From the NCBI GenBank assembly GCA_910890315.1, contig CAJVGD010000016.1, forward strand, positions 248,001 to 312,000: 64,000 nt of DNA. The letters are read 5' to 3'. Made by a program: the position numbers and the translations under genes. The DNA comes from Serendipita indica DSM 11827. Lineage: Eukaryota > Basidiomycota > Agaricomycetes > Sebacinales > Serendipitaceae. A model generated the notes under the pieces. That model did not search any database and was not told the DNA's origin. It saw nothing but the letters and a program-made list of their open reading frames with translations. This document shows positions 1 to 10,345 of the stretch, one piece after another. Numbering within the stretch: the first letter of the stretch is position 1; the number at the start of each line of letters is the position of its first letter.

Positions 1-573
1 CTCGGATCCATATGCAGCCTCTATGTGATACTCCAGATCTTCGGGTCTATTCCTCCTCCTTCGGCCGGGTTTCTTGCCCTTTGCACTGCTCGAAGAGGGC
101 ATGGCGTCTACGCGAGGATGCAAAGGTGGATCTCTTGGGTTTGCTCTTGCCGGTTGTTGAGCTGGCTGTGTCGTTCGTGTATTCCACGACCTCGGTGCCG
201 CGGGACCGCTGACATTTGGCCGAGGTTGTAAAGGTGGGTTCCAATGCCGTGGACGCATCGGCCCCGGACGTGGAGCATTGTTTGCCGTTTGTGCGTTTGG
301 ATTCTCATTCCAAGTGTCACGCTCTGGAGGGAGCAAGGCAATGTGATCGCCGCTCGGGAGCGAGGTGGTGGTAGAATTTGGGAGATGACTCTGCGATGAT
401 GTGCTGGGCGTTGATGAGATGTTTCGTAGATGTCGAGCGTGTTCGAGACTGGGGATTTGTTGATTAGAGAGACATTTGGGACGTGTTTGTCATACTCACC
501 GCAGTCTCTCCAGACGTTGTGTGACAGATTCTGACGTATGTGAGTGCGTATCCTGTGCAAAGCGACCAATCAT
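1..573 (-). CDS. Partial gene: basic, proline-rich protein of unknown function (5' part)
   Basis: Two exons are read on the minus strand: 573..500 and 448..<1, separated by a 51-bp intron (449..499, GTGAGT donor, CTAAT branch, CCCCAG acceptor). The ATG at 573..571 opens a frame that stays open to the window edge only after this splice, about 174 codons in all. The N-terminal part is charged and helical (THSHTSESVTQRLERLR). It is followed by Ser/Thr/Pro-rich sequence with several Arg-Pro pairs and then a basic block (GKKPGRRRRNRPEDLEYH). The basic block resembles a nuclear localisation signal. No domain was recognised. The 3' end lies outside the window. Two other minus-strand frames across this stretch are also open for 60-150 codons but break at the intron, so they are treated as shadows. 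Confidence 0.6.
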
Positions 574-1324
574 GGAAACGACAAGTCGTGGCAGAGGTCA
601 AGATGGCGCGCTCAAGGTTATATGCAAACTTAGAATAATGCAGTCTAATCCAGTCAGATTACTAAACCCTAGTCAGACTCGATAATTATTGTTTGAAGAC
701 TAACTCGGATGCGATACAGTCAATGGACAGCCTTCTTGGACTCGACAACAGAGACGCTCGGAGACAAACAGCCAACTCCGCATGAATTACCATAATAATA
801 TAATGCGCATAAAGTCGATGGAGCTGAGGAATGGCAACGTCGGCCATCCATGGAGATTACTATCGCTGATGGCGAGCAGCCGCGACCGCTTCTGAAGCTT
901 CTTCTCGTTTGGGGGTTGCAAGATGATGTATAGAATGTAATATCCATCGACTTTTACTGCTTCTCTGGCCAGTAAAGGTACAAGTCGAGGGAATTCCTCA
1001 TACCGCGAAACAGGCACCTCGCCGACGATCTTTACAGTGTAAAACAAGGTGTCACTCCTTATTTTACACGGATTATTGGCCGCCAGTGTCGCCACTGACC
1101 GCACAGCCGCGTCGTTCCCATGTGCATAATGCCGCGCCTTGGGTTCATCCAGATATTAGACCAGTCTTCACCATCTTCCTTCATCGCTCTTGCCCCTTAC
1201 CTCTTCCCTTTCCTCTCTCCTCTTCCTTTCCTTGGTTTACTCGCCCACTCTCACCACATTTGGGGTCATTTCGTTTATCTTAACGACTTTTACTAGTCTC
1301 TCCTGGCGCTTCAGCAACTCTCTG
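574..1324. other. Intergenic region with a weak coding-like patch
   Basis: This is the shared upstream region of two divergent genes. A minus-strand frame from about 1083 down to 787 has protein-like composition (for example SRYEEFPRLVPLLAREAVK) but no ATG, no clear upstream exon and no family I recognise. It may be a gene remnant or chance. A pyrimidine-rich tract at about 1190-1260 lies just upstream of the plus-strand gene, as is common in fungal promoters. Confidence 0.35.
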
Positions 1325-4312
1325 ATGGCTCCCGTGACTTCACACGACTCGATACGCGACATTTTCTACAACGCGCTCTCAAAGCGTATACCAAGATGGA
1401 AGAGAGCAGATTCAGAGGGTGGTTCAAAACCTAATAATACCGGTTATGTCGCGGCAATAGCCATCCTAAGCGCGATCATCGTCGGTACGTACCAATGCAA
1501 CGTATATACGGCTTGCTCACATAGTCTATAAACAGGGTACATGCTCTACAAGGCCGTGAGATGGTACGCAGCTCGCCATTTCGCGAGGACAGGTCGTCCC
1601 GTCCGCCTTCTCGATCACAAGCGTGCGGCTCGACGAATGAGCAAAGTCCCTCAGGAAGACAGACAAACGATGATTGCAGATATATCTGTCACAGAAGCTA
1701 ACGCCAGCTATAGCCAATTCTCTGCTCTTGGCTCCGCTCAATCCAATGAATTCTCACCTTCGTCTGCAAAGCAGTTTCTCCCTCTCTCTGCCACGGGTCC
1801 AAAGACTCCTAAGCTCGAATGGAGGCCGCCTACTCTCAACTCTTGGTCCAAACTCTCTTCTGCCGGCAACACACCGACGCCTTCAAAGCTCGAATCCGGT
1901 GCAATGGACGCGGGCAGTGTGAGCTATCCGACACAGGCGCATGCAGAACAAGGAAGACGGAAGGAAAAGAGGGATTTCTTCTCATTCGTCAAAGGGCGTG
2001 GTGGAAAGGCGGACGCATACGATGCCCTGACTAGCCCACCTCCAGGGGAAATCCAAGCGCGGATCGACAACGATTCTACCAACACACCTCCAGTCGAAAT
2101 TGCACGCGGACGAGGACATAATGGCGCCATCAGTCCTCCCCTCCCACCTCTCCCTCCAGCAACGCCTACTCCCCTGCGAAGAAAATCAACACGGAAGGCT
2201 GCTCCAGCAATCGATGAGACTGAATCATCTGAAGGAAGGATGAGCAAGGAATTATCTTCAAGACCAGCATCGCGAGCGACGACAGTGACGGTCAAGGGCT
2301 CGAGACTAACCAACGCGTCGATCGACTTTTCCCAACGACGTACATCTGCCGTCCCATCCCCACGTGTATCCTCGCTCTACCGTTCACGCTTGTCGTCGCA
2401 CGCGCTCGCCTCGCCCAATCTCCCACACCCACCAGTGCCGCCCATGCCCTCACTCCCAGCCTTTTTGCTCGCGCAACAACAGGCTGCCACTTCCCTTAAT
2501 CGTTCATCTTCTGTTCGCACCACCGCGAGTACGAGTAAGAACACCGACTCTATGGCCTCGATTCCCAACAATCATCGTGCACACGACACTGCCGCCTCTT
2601 CGACGCTTCTCCCCGAATCGATCGTCCCGCCAAGCATAGCGTCTTCAGAGGAAATGGTGACCGATACTACCAAGGGATTGGATGGCCAGCCGCTCCCCCG
2701 TACTATGGTCGTAACAGCGACGTTTACACCCAGTCTATCCGACGAGTTGCCCATCACGATTGGAGAGACAGTATCTATGCTGGAAGAGTACATTGACGGA
2801 TGGTGCTTTGTCCAACGCGTGCGCGTCCACCTCAAGCCTGGCGTCAAAGCTCCTAGCCCGACAGAAGAGCTCGTCGATCCGGAGGATACGATTGTTGTTC
2901 CCGTTGATGGGGAGGGTAATTCGGGTGCCGTCCCCAGATTTTGTGTGTCCGAGTGGCCATTGCCTGCCGAAATTATTCGCCATCTCCAGGCGCAACACAA
3001 CGCCGAGTTGGCGGGACAAAAGGATGCCTCCACAAAGGAAGGTAGAAACAACAAGGGAATCGTGGAAAAGACTCCAACGCAACCTCTACAATCGTTCCTG
3101 CCCTCTCCGATCGGATTGGAGGACAAGTCGCCAATGATGCCCAACTCGACTGCGCCTGTATATCCACCTTCGACAACGACGATGCCGCTTGCAAAGAAGC
3201 AAGAGCAACGCAAGGGTCTCAATGACTTTGCGATTCCGACACCGTCAGACGTTCCCGACTCCAAGTTTTCAAGTTGGGGCTCTTCCATTGCCCCTTCATC
3301 TGCAAAGATGCCCGGTATCTACAGCACAATGCAGGCGAACACACACATCAACGCGATATCGCCGCCTCTCCCACCGTCTGCATCCTCTTCTGTTCCGCCT
3401 TTCTCTTCTTCGTCTGCTTCGTCGACGGCAGTGCATTCTGGTGCATCGGCTTCTTCGAACACTCTCCATTCCTCTTCAGATGCTCGACATGCCATTTCAT
3501 CGACTAACTCCTCGTCTTCGGCAAGCCAGGCACACACGAGCGACAGCGGTAGCGCAAGCACCAGTCGTGTAGTATCCGTCGTCTCGCAGCCCGCGCCCGC
3601 TGCGCCGCCCGCGTCACCTGCAACATCGCCAACCGAACAAGACCAAGAAGAGGATGATGGAATCAAGCGTGTGTCAAAACCACCGCTTGCGCCTCGCCTT
3701 TCGCGGTTCCCGACCACGGCGGGTGCCCATGACGAGGACATAGGGCCAGAGGAAGAGTTTGATCCACGGCTGCTCCAGCATATGAAGAGTTATACGGAGG
3801 CCAGTAAAGGGCATATCATGGATGTGCCACGCGCAAGCGACCGAACGGTGACGATGCCACCGCTCTCTCGCAAGCTGCCTACCGTATCGGCAGATGCAAC
3901 CGCCCCGCCAGTTCCTGATCTTCCTTCCTCCAATGCCAACGGGTTCCAGCTCCAAAATGCCCAGGGAGGTCGAGCGGCGTATGGATATCCCAACGGATAC
4001 GGAAACGGACTTCCAAGTGCCATGTCATCGGCAATGGATACTGGCGTCGGCACTAGTGTGGGTAGCAAGACGCCCTCGACGAGCAACACACACGCCCGGT
4101 CGGGATCGATTACGAAGCGATTCACGAGCTTTGCAAGTGGAGCTTCTGCGAGGGATAGGAGTGGAAGCGTGGGTATGGGAAGTGTAGCTGGCCCAAGACC
4201 CGTCGCCTCGTCTTCATCGGACAGAAAGGGGGCTGGCGGACCAGGCGTCGTGAGCTTCAAAGCGTTGCGTACTGGAAGCTCGACGGCAAATGTTGGTGTT
4301 GTCGGTCGATAA
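1325..4312 (+). CDS. Membrane-anchored SH3-domain protein (Fus1-like architecture)
   Basis: Exons 1325..1484 and 1536..4312 flank a 51-bp intron (GTACGT/AACAG) that splits a Gly codon. The product is 978 residues. Residues 45-70 form one hydrophobic segment (GYVAAIAILSAIIVGYMLY) followed by basic residues, suggesting a single-pass anchor with a cytoplasmic C-terminal tail. A long Ser/Pro/Thr-rich linker follows, with polyproline runs. Near residue 440 lies an SH3 domain: an ALYDF-like start (VVTATFTPSLSDEL), then ELPITIGETVSMLEEY and DGWCFVQRV, then a closing segment with an unusually long acidic insertion. The remaining ~480 residues are low complexity. Known relatives of this architecture, such as yeast Fus1, act at sites of polarised growth or cell fusion; that role is inferred here from architecture only. 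Confidence 0.75.
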
Positions 4313-4737
4313 TCGATCATCTCAACCATTTTTTATCCCATACTCTTACCCCCTTCATTCAATTCCATCCTGCAGACAACCGCAGTTCTCCCTATTACGA
4401 CATAACTTATCTTGGATATTTCCTTTCCCTCACCCTTCTGCTTGTGGTTGGCTAGTCCAGCCCGCATCGCTTCAAATTGGACCATCCGTTCTTATCACCC
4501 GTGTCCCTCTTTGTCACAAATACCATAGTCACCGACTTGTATATCCTCGCAAGTGCTGCAACCATTCTTTGCAAATAATCGATTAGCTTTAGTAAGCTCT
4601 GTGGTGGCCACTGGAAGATCTTCGGTTCACGACTCAACGCACAGGGTATAGCCCAAAGACGAGGTATATAGACCCCACATCCACTGTTCGGCCCAGTCTG
4701 CACTCTCACCTTCTGTCCTCATACTCGAGCAAAGCTC
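4313..4737. other. Intergenic region, promoter of the dioxygenase gene
   Basis: No gene is seen. The last ~100 bp before the ATG at 4738 contain a TATA-like GTATATAGA at about 4667 and pyrimidine-rich patches, consistent with a core promoter. Confidence 0.35.
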
Positions 4738-5850
4738 ATGGCACCTGCGACGTACAAAGTCCTTACGCCCTCCCAAGTCGAGCACTTTCTCGCACATGGC
4801 TACGTAGTCCTCCCTTCTGCATTCTCACGTGAACAAGCGCAAGATGCAATCGCAAACGTCTGGTCGCGCCTAGGATACGATCCATCAGACCCAACGACTT
4901 GGCTCTCCGACCGCGTTAATATGCCATGGCACAAGCGCTTTGACGTCCAAACGTTTTGCCCCGTCGCATGGGACGCGATTTGCGATTTGCTGGGTGGCGA
5001 AGAGCGCGTCGACCCCAATGCCGCTTCCTGGAGCGATGGGTTCATTTGCAACTTTGGGAGCGCAAAGTGGGATGAGGCAGTCAAACGCGGTGAGAATCCC
5101 AATGATCCCAAGAAGTTGGACAATTGGCACGTCGATGGCGACTTCTTTGTCCATTTCTTGGATTCCAAGGAACAAGGGCTGTTGGTGATTCCATTGTATA
5201 CGGATATCCCAGAGAATGGGGGTGGGACTATGATCTGTCCAGACGGCATTGGTAAGCTAGCCAAGTGGCTAATGGATCATCCCCAGGGCGTCTTCCCCCT
5301 GATGCGGCCCGTGGACGCTCCGGAGAAGGAAGACTTCGACTCGCTCGAATGGTACTTGAAAACGATCCAAGAATGCGGTGACTTTAGGCAGATGACCGGA
5401 AAGGTACGCTTGTCTATCCTAGTTCTGTCATTAGCTAGCGCTCACAGGCTCTAGGCTGGGGACGTGATCCTGATGCATCCATTGATGCTCCATTCGGCAT
5501 CTCGTAATCTGCTCCGTACACACCGCATCATCACAAACCCACCAGTCTCTCTCAAAGAGTCATTCAACTACGACCGCTCAGACCCATCCCAGTACTCTCT
5601 CGTCGAGCAAAAGACACTCCAGGAACTCGCAAAACTTCTCAAAGCAGAAGGCAGAATCCAGTCTGAGGACGAGGTGAAGAATGGGTTGCGAGGATGGAAG
5701 ATTTCGGGAGAGAGAAAGAGCCTTGTGCCGCGTCGCATGAAGGCCCAAGAGCAGCTTAGAAGGGCAGAAGAGGCTCGTTTACGTGGAGAAATAGTCGACG
5801 CGACCAAGGGCAATGGAATTCTTGCACAGGCCGATATAATGATGGCCTAG
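4738..5850 (+). CDS. Phytanoyl-CoA dioxygenase (PhyH)-family Fe(II)/2-oxoglutarate oxygenase
   Basis: Exons 4738..5403 and 5455..5850 are joined over a 51-bp intron (GTACGC/CTCTAG, phase 0). The product is 353 residues. The metal-binding HxD pair is visible in WHVDGDFFVHFL. The distal histidine is in LMHPLMLHSASRN, with an Arg 6-9 residues downstream (RTHRI) as expected for 2-oxoglutarate binding. The N-terminus (LTPSQVEHFLAHGYVVLPSAF) is the standard start of this family. The family hydroxylates diverse small molecules; the substrate cannot be told from sequence. The C-terminal ~100 residues are lysine/arginine-rich and helical, beyond the core fold. No signal peptide is seen, so it is probably cytosolic. 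It stands alone, without a biosynthetic cluster. Confidence 0.88.
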
Positions 5851-6086
5851 AACGACTCTTCCGGCAATTGTCTTAGGACGCACAATGAATGTAAAATTGC
5901 TTCTTGTTCCTTCTAGCGTACCCGATTCCTACAACATCCTAGGATCACAGGATGGTACCGAGCCTAATTAGTAAATGTCAGCATGTCTGCAAGGTGGAAC
6001 TATAGTAGGTGAAAGGAATGCATTGGGTGTAGAGAGCGTGGACATGAGGTAAATAAGGTAAATAATGGAGCGACGAGAGGATCAAC

Positions 6087-7528
6087 CTAGCGTCGTCCGG
6101 CACCCATGAACGCAGGAAGGATGCTCGCCACGAGAACCAGCCCAGCAATGGCAAAGGCCGCAAAGCCTTTCCAGTCGATGGACTTTTGTTGCGATGCAAC
6201 GGGTTTCGATGTGCGTAGAGGTGACGAAGGTTCATAATGAGACACCTGGACGTACCCCATGGACTTGAGACCGCGAATACTGTCAATGGTGAGCGCCTGA
6301 AGGGACCATCTTTCATATGGAACTCACTAGTATCCTTCCAAACCTCGCTCGACTTCTTCCTCTTTCCCTTTTGGTACCCCTTTAAGAGAGAATTCGACAT
6401 TTGTCGAATCGGATTCTTGATTAAATGTAGTAGTAAGCGTTCCGTAGTGATCTATCGACGGTCAATAACATCGCAACTTGTTCACCCAATAGACTTACTA
6501 TCTGGCCAACCGCCACCGGTAAGTCGCCACTCCTGGACCGTCTTCTTCGGTGGGTCGAGTTCCACATACTTTCCTGCAAGTATTTAAAGTCTGTTGCTGT
6601 TGCTAATCAGCAATACGTACCAGTCACACCGCCAGAGAACAATGAAAAGGCTCCACCTGGGGAAGGATTTGACTGATTCATGATTAGCGAGGACTGCAAC
6701 TATCACAGACATACTTACCTGTGCTGGTGCTCGACTCCACATTGGTATTCTCTTCTCGTCTGTTAGGAGACTATAGAGATCGTCGGCGCTCGCCATAAAA
6801 CGGCCAGATACCGTGACTGTAGCCGTATTGACAACGGAAACAGTAGTCTGCTTTCCGGAAGTCTTTGTACTCGAAGGCGCAGGTGCAGCTTTGGGTTGAA
6901 CAGGTGTCGCCGTTCCACTGGCGTTTGGTGTATCGTCCGTTACCACGGTAAGGTCTTTTCCATGAGTTTCGAGTAGTGCTTGTGGGAATGCTTTGAACTT
7001 TGCCTCGAGCAACGTCGGAAGAACCTTTCGGACATGATCGAATAGCGCGTCAACCGCCTTTCCGTCGCCTTTGGACGTTGTTTTTGTATACTCGTACTGA
7101 TAAAATTACATTATTACACCATAATCGATGCTTTGCACGCGAAATACACGTACCGTATAGTCGCTGACACCGTCGAGGGTATTCTCGTGCGAGACTTCTG
7201 GAATCACGCACGTTCCTTTGATGCTCGTATCGTCCTTCCCACTCGCATTCCACTCGACGACGACTCGACAGTCGTAGATGGTGATGAGCCTGTGCGGAAA
7301 TCGATGAGCTCGTTTGTTCATGAAACCAGAGAAAAGATGGACGCACTTGCTCTTCCGCTGGCCCAACTCGACGTCTCCTTCGACTTCTGTGACTCGAACG
7401 ACGGTCACCGAGCTGTCTCCTTGCTCGCTAGACGCGCCAGCGAGCTCTTTGCTGAACCATTCTTTAGCCCAGGGACCAACATATTTCGTCTTCCAGTGCC
7501 AGTTTGCGGTAGAATGAGGCATAGACAT
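6087..7528 (-). CDS. AHA1: AHA1, activator of Hsp90 ATPase, with a C-terminal membrane segment
   Basis: Seven exons: 7528..7347, 7289..7154, 7096..6719, 6672..6621, 6573..6499, 6451..6328, 6279..6087. All six introns are 44-57 bp with canonical borders; the joined frame is 379 residues. The N-terminal Aha1_N domain starts NWHWKTKYVGPWAKEWF and includes GLITIYDCRVVVEW after the first splice. A Pro/Thr-rich linker follows, then the AHSA1 domain (VTVSGRFMASADDLYSLLTD, IPMWSRAP, PGGAFSLFSGGVTGKYVEL, QEWRLTGGGWPD). The family stimulates Hsp90 ATPase in the cytosol. The oddity is the end: after a short linker comes a ~20-residue hydrophobic helix (FAIAGLVLVASILPAF) and a basic tip, which looks like a tail anchor. 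Standard yeast Aha1 lacks this. It lies 175 bp downstream of the next minus-strand gene. Confidence 0.92.
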
Positions 7529-7703
7529 CTTGATGTTTTGCAGGGAATTACGATGTACGCGCAGAGAAAGAGGGAGAAGGTCAAAGAAATCTGAGTGGCA
7601 GTCACCACCTCGCTCGGCCGCTTCTGCTCTCAGATGAGATTCACAAGCCTCGATTCAGCATATTATAGACTCGTAGATTGACAATTTAATCCATTTCTAG
7701 GTA

Positions 7704-9740
7704 TTATCTATACACGGGATATACCGGTCCATAGTCTGCAGGACTATACTCTTGGGTTGGTACATAATAGTTAGGAGCATATTCAGCACCATGATAAGCA
7801 TAGCCGGCATAATGACGATGACCTCTGGGCTCGCGCCGGTCATAGTCAGAATAATGTCCATAAGGATCTGCATAAACATATTCAGGCCTTGCTGCAGATG
7901 TGCTCGATCGACGACGGGTTCGTGGGTACTCCTGGTCCGAGTAATAGATGGGTTGAACCGGCACACTCCCATACTGGAGGGCTGGTGCCGCGTCACGATG
8001 CGGTTGATACGTTAGATTAGTAGCGTTGTGCTTTGTATTCACCTTGACTTGCTCCGCACGTTGACCGCCAGACTCTGTCGAATAGCGTGTGCTTGGAGAG
8101 TGAGACCGTATGCTGCTTTTGGACGTCACCGATCTAGCAGGTTCATGATCATAGTGACTAGAAGAGGAAGGAGGTCGCTGAGTCGAGCGATTGCTATCAC
8201 TTCGACGCCGACGATACTCGGAATGCCGTGGATCGTAGCCGCGCTCAACGCCCGAGTGCGGCATGTCATCGCCCTCCCATGGTAGACGAATTGCACTCGT
8301 AGAAGGTGGTGGCTTGAGAATGGAGCGAAGGCTCGGTGCACGTGGGCGCTGGCTCGGCGCTGCTGTCCCATCAGTCGACGGCCTGTCGCCTGTAGTAGGC
8401 CGCTCCGACTCGAGGACACTATGTGATCTTTCTCTGTTGGATATAATGCTGCTGGCCTTTTGCAGTGGGACTGCCACTTGAGATGGGTCGGCTTTGACTA
8501 TCGGATGCGACTCTTCTCGCCGAGACTTGTACCCTTCGTCCATAGATTTTGAGGTGTAACCGTCTTCCCTGGTCGAATAACGCCGCGAGGATCGGCGAGG
8601 GCCTTGATCTCGCTCTCTCGACCGACTACGAGGACGTGCAGGCGCTCGGCCATACCTCGAATCGCCAGCGTCCAATGGAGTCGGAAGTGGCTGGGACATT
8701 CCACGTTCTCGACGACGCGACGACTGGGTAGGTACCGCCTGTGCGTGAGCAGGCTCATTTCCCCGCCTCTGATACTGCGACGACTCTCTACGTCGAGATG
8801 GATCCGCATCCGAGCTACGTCCTCCCGAGTTTCTCCTTTCCAACCTTCGAGAGCTCGAATCACGAGGTGGATTGGCGTACACTTCTGGTGCCCTCTCAGG
8901 TCGAGAATCCCGTCTACGCCGCTGATCACGCCCATTAGCACTATCCACCTCTTTCTTGGGGATATCTACCTCTACAGGAGATACTTTCTGCAGAACAACG
9001 GGCCCGCCACTGGGCCGCGACTGCGCATGTCCAGACGAGCGTATGAGGCTCTTAAACCATAACATGGTCTGCCGTCGAAGACGTGTAGCCTCTTCTGTAG
9101 CAGAGCCTTGTTTTATACTTGTCTCGTCGAGGCCCTGACCATGCGGCGGCAGACTCTCGAGTTGGGGCCCCTTGGAGGCGGGAAGGGGCTGGGCTGATGC
9201 CGTAGCCTCTTCGACGTTCGGTGTAGATTTGGCCTTCCGACGAAATTTGAAGGGAAATGCTGGTCGCTTCGGTTCCTGGACGGTGGACTCATCCTGCCCG
9301 ATCGATCGACGAACTTGCTGTGGCTTCATAGGCGGGGCTGGGGGCGTTTTAGAGTGGAGAGGAACGGATGAATGATATTCGTCATATGCTGGGCGATGGG
9401 ACGCTTGATAAACGGCGTTGCTTCCGTATTCAGCGGGCGGCTGGGCAGGATATTCTTCATAGGCGGTCAGAAATGTATCTATAGTGAACAGTAAGTACGT
9501 ACGCGACATAATTTGATGGAGCGGCTGAGATGGATATGGCGGTTGAGCGTCATATCGTGGGTCTACGACATTGCGCTGCGAAAACCCGACCGGTTCCGAA
9601 TAATTTCGATGTAGTCGACCATTGGGGTGTCTTTGATAGTCCGATGGAACTGGCAAGTCATACGTCGGGGGGACGTTATAACTGGCGGCGTGATAAATAC
9701 GTGGTCGGTGCGGCGCTGAACCGTATCCTGAAGGTTCCAT
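7704..9740 (-). CDS. Hypothetical Arg/Ser/Tyr/Pro-rich protein (RS-dipeptide rich)
   Basis: One uninterrupted frame of 678 codons starts at the ATG 9740..9738. No domain is recognised. The N-terminal 150 residues are Pro/Tyr-rich; the middle is strongly basic with many RS, RR and SR pairs (for example SRRRERGMSQPLP, PRSRSRERDQGP); the C-terminus is Tyr/Pro-rich (EYSPADYGPVYPVYR). The composition suggests an intrinsically disordered, perhaps RNA-associated or scaffold protein; this is inference. Around 9484-9507 the coding strand contains a 24-nt in-frame block with intron-like borders (GTACGT...CTATAG). It is far shorter than any other intron here, so I read it as exon. A hydrophobic stretch (TYLLFTI) encoded by that block is the only non-polar patch in the region, which keeps the question open. 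Confidence 0.7.
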   Translation of the reverse strand: MEPSGYGSAPHRPRIYHAASYNVPPTYDLPVPSDYQRHPNGRLHRNYSEPVGFSQRNVVDPRYDAQPPYPSQPLHQIMSRTYLLFTIDTFLTAYEEYPAQPPAEYGSNAVYQASHRPAYDEYHSSVPLHSKTPPAPPMKPQQVRRSIGQDESTVQEPKRPAFPFKFRRKAKSTPNVEEATASAQPLPASKGPQLESLPPHGQGLDETSIKQGSATEEATRLRRQTMLWFKSLIRSSGHAQSRPSGGPVVLQKVSPVEVDIPKKEVDSANGRDQRRRRDSRPERAPEVYANPPRDSSSRRLERRNSGGRSSDADPSRRRESSQYQRRGNEPAHAQAVPTQSSRRRERGMSQPLPTPLDAGDSRYGRAPARPRSRSRERDQGPRRSSRRYSTREDGYTSKSMDEGYKSRREESHPIVKADPSQVAVPLQKASSIISNRERSHSVLESERPTTGDRPSTDGTAAPSQRPRAPSLRSILKPPPSTSAIRLPWEGDDMPHSGVERGYDPRHSEYRRRRSDSNRSTQRPPSSSSHYDHEPARSVTSKSSIRSHSPSTRYSTESGGQRAEQVKVNTKHNATNLTYQPHRDAAPALQYGSVPVQPIYYSDQEYPRTRRRSSTSAARPEYVYADPYGHYSDYDRREPRGHRHYAGYAYHGAEYAPNYYVPTQEYSPADYGPVYPVYR

Positions 9741-10345
9741 TGAATAAAGATGAGTTATTTTTTAATTCCTGGCTTTCTTTCTCGACTTTTATCTCGTCTT
9801 TGGTTGTCGTCGAGAGCAAGCCTCGTGGGGATGCGAACGGCCGTTAGATGGGTGGGAAGCATGCCGTCCATGGACGCCAGCGACGATCCCCAAGTGCGCG
9901 AGCCGTGCTCGAGGGAACTTGAGGCCAAGGTTCGATAGCAGGGCCGTTATGCAGAATGGCCTGCCCTATTGTCAGTAACCAATCAGCAAAAATTATGACG
10001 CACAAAATATAGAAATGGGTCTCTTGAGTTTAATTTCGCCAAGTTACTGGAATGACACGAATTCGGTACATCCAGATACCATTACATGTGTATAGTAATC
10101 TTTCCAGCACCCGTAACAAAATCCAGAATTGCAGGCAGTGTTGGCATCCGAGGCGCTACCGTCAAAATGAGGCTCGGCGGCTGTCGTCACATATCATAAG
10201 TCAGAGTACATATTCCCAGGCCTCAGGGAGTATAGTTCTTGTTGTAGGGCCCACCTGCACGTTGTTGACCCGACAACAATACGGTTGTTCCCCGAAGACG
10301 CAAATACAGAGTCATTAAATCGTCAAGGATTGCATCTGATTACCT
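9741..10345. other. Intergenic region
   Basis: No gene or repeat was recognised. The first 150 bp act as upstream sequence for the minus-strand RS-rich gene. Confidence 0.4.

Noticed and set aside
47-569. Two alternative minus-strand frames (about 65 and 150 codons) over the first gene
   Set aside because: Both break at the 51-bp intron and close inside the window. The third frame continues to the edge and joins in phase to an ATG exon.
787-1104. A 105-codon minus-strand frame with protein-like composition
   Set aside because: It has no ATG and no upstream exon I can support, and matches no known family. It is only mentioned in the intergenic note.
8498-9062. Long plus-strand and alternate minus-strand frames inside the RS-rich gene
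   Set aside because: They are shadows produced by the repetitive Arg/Ser codon bias of the real gene.
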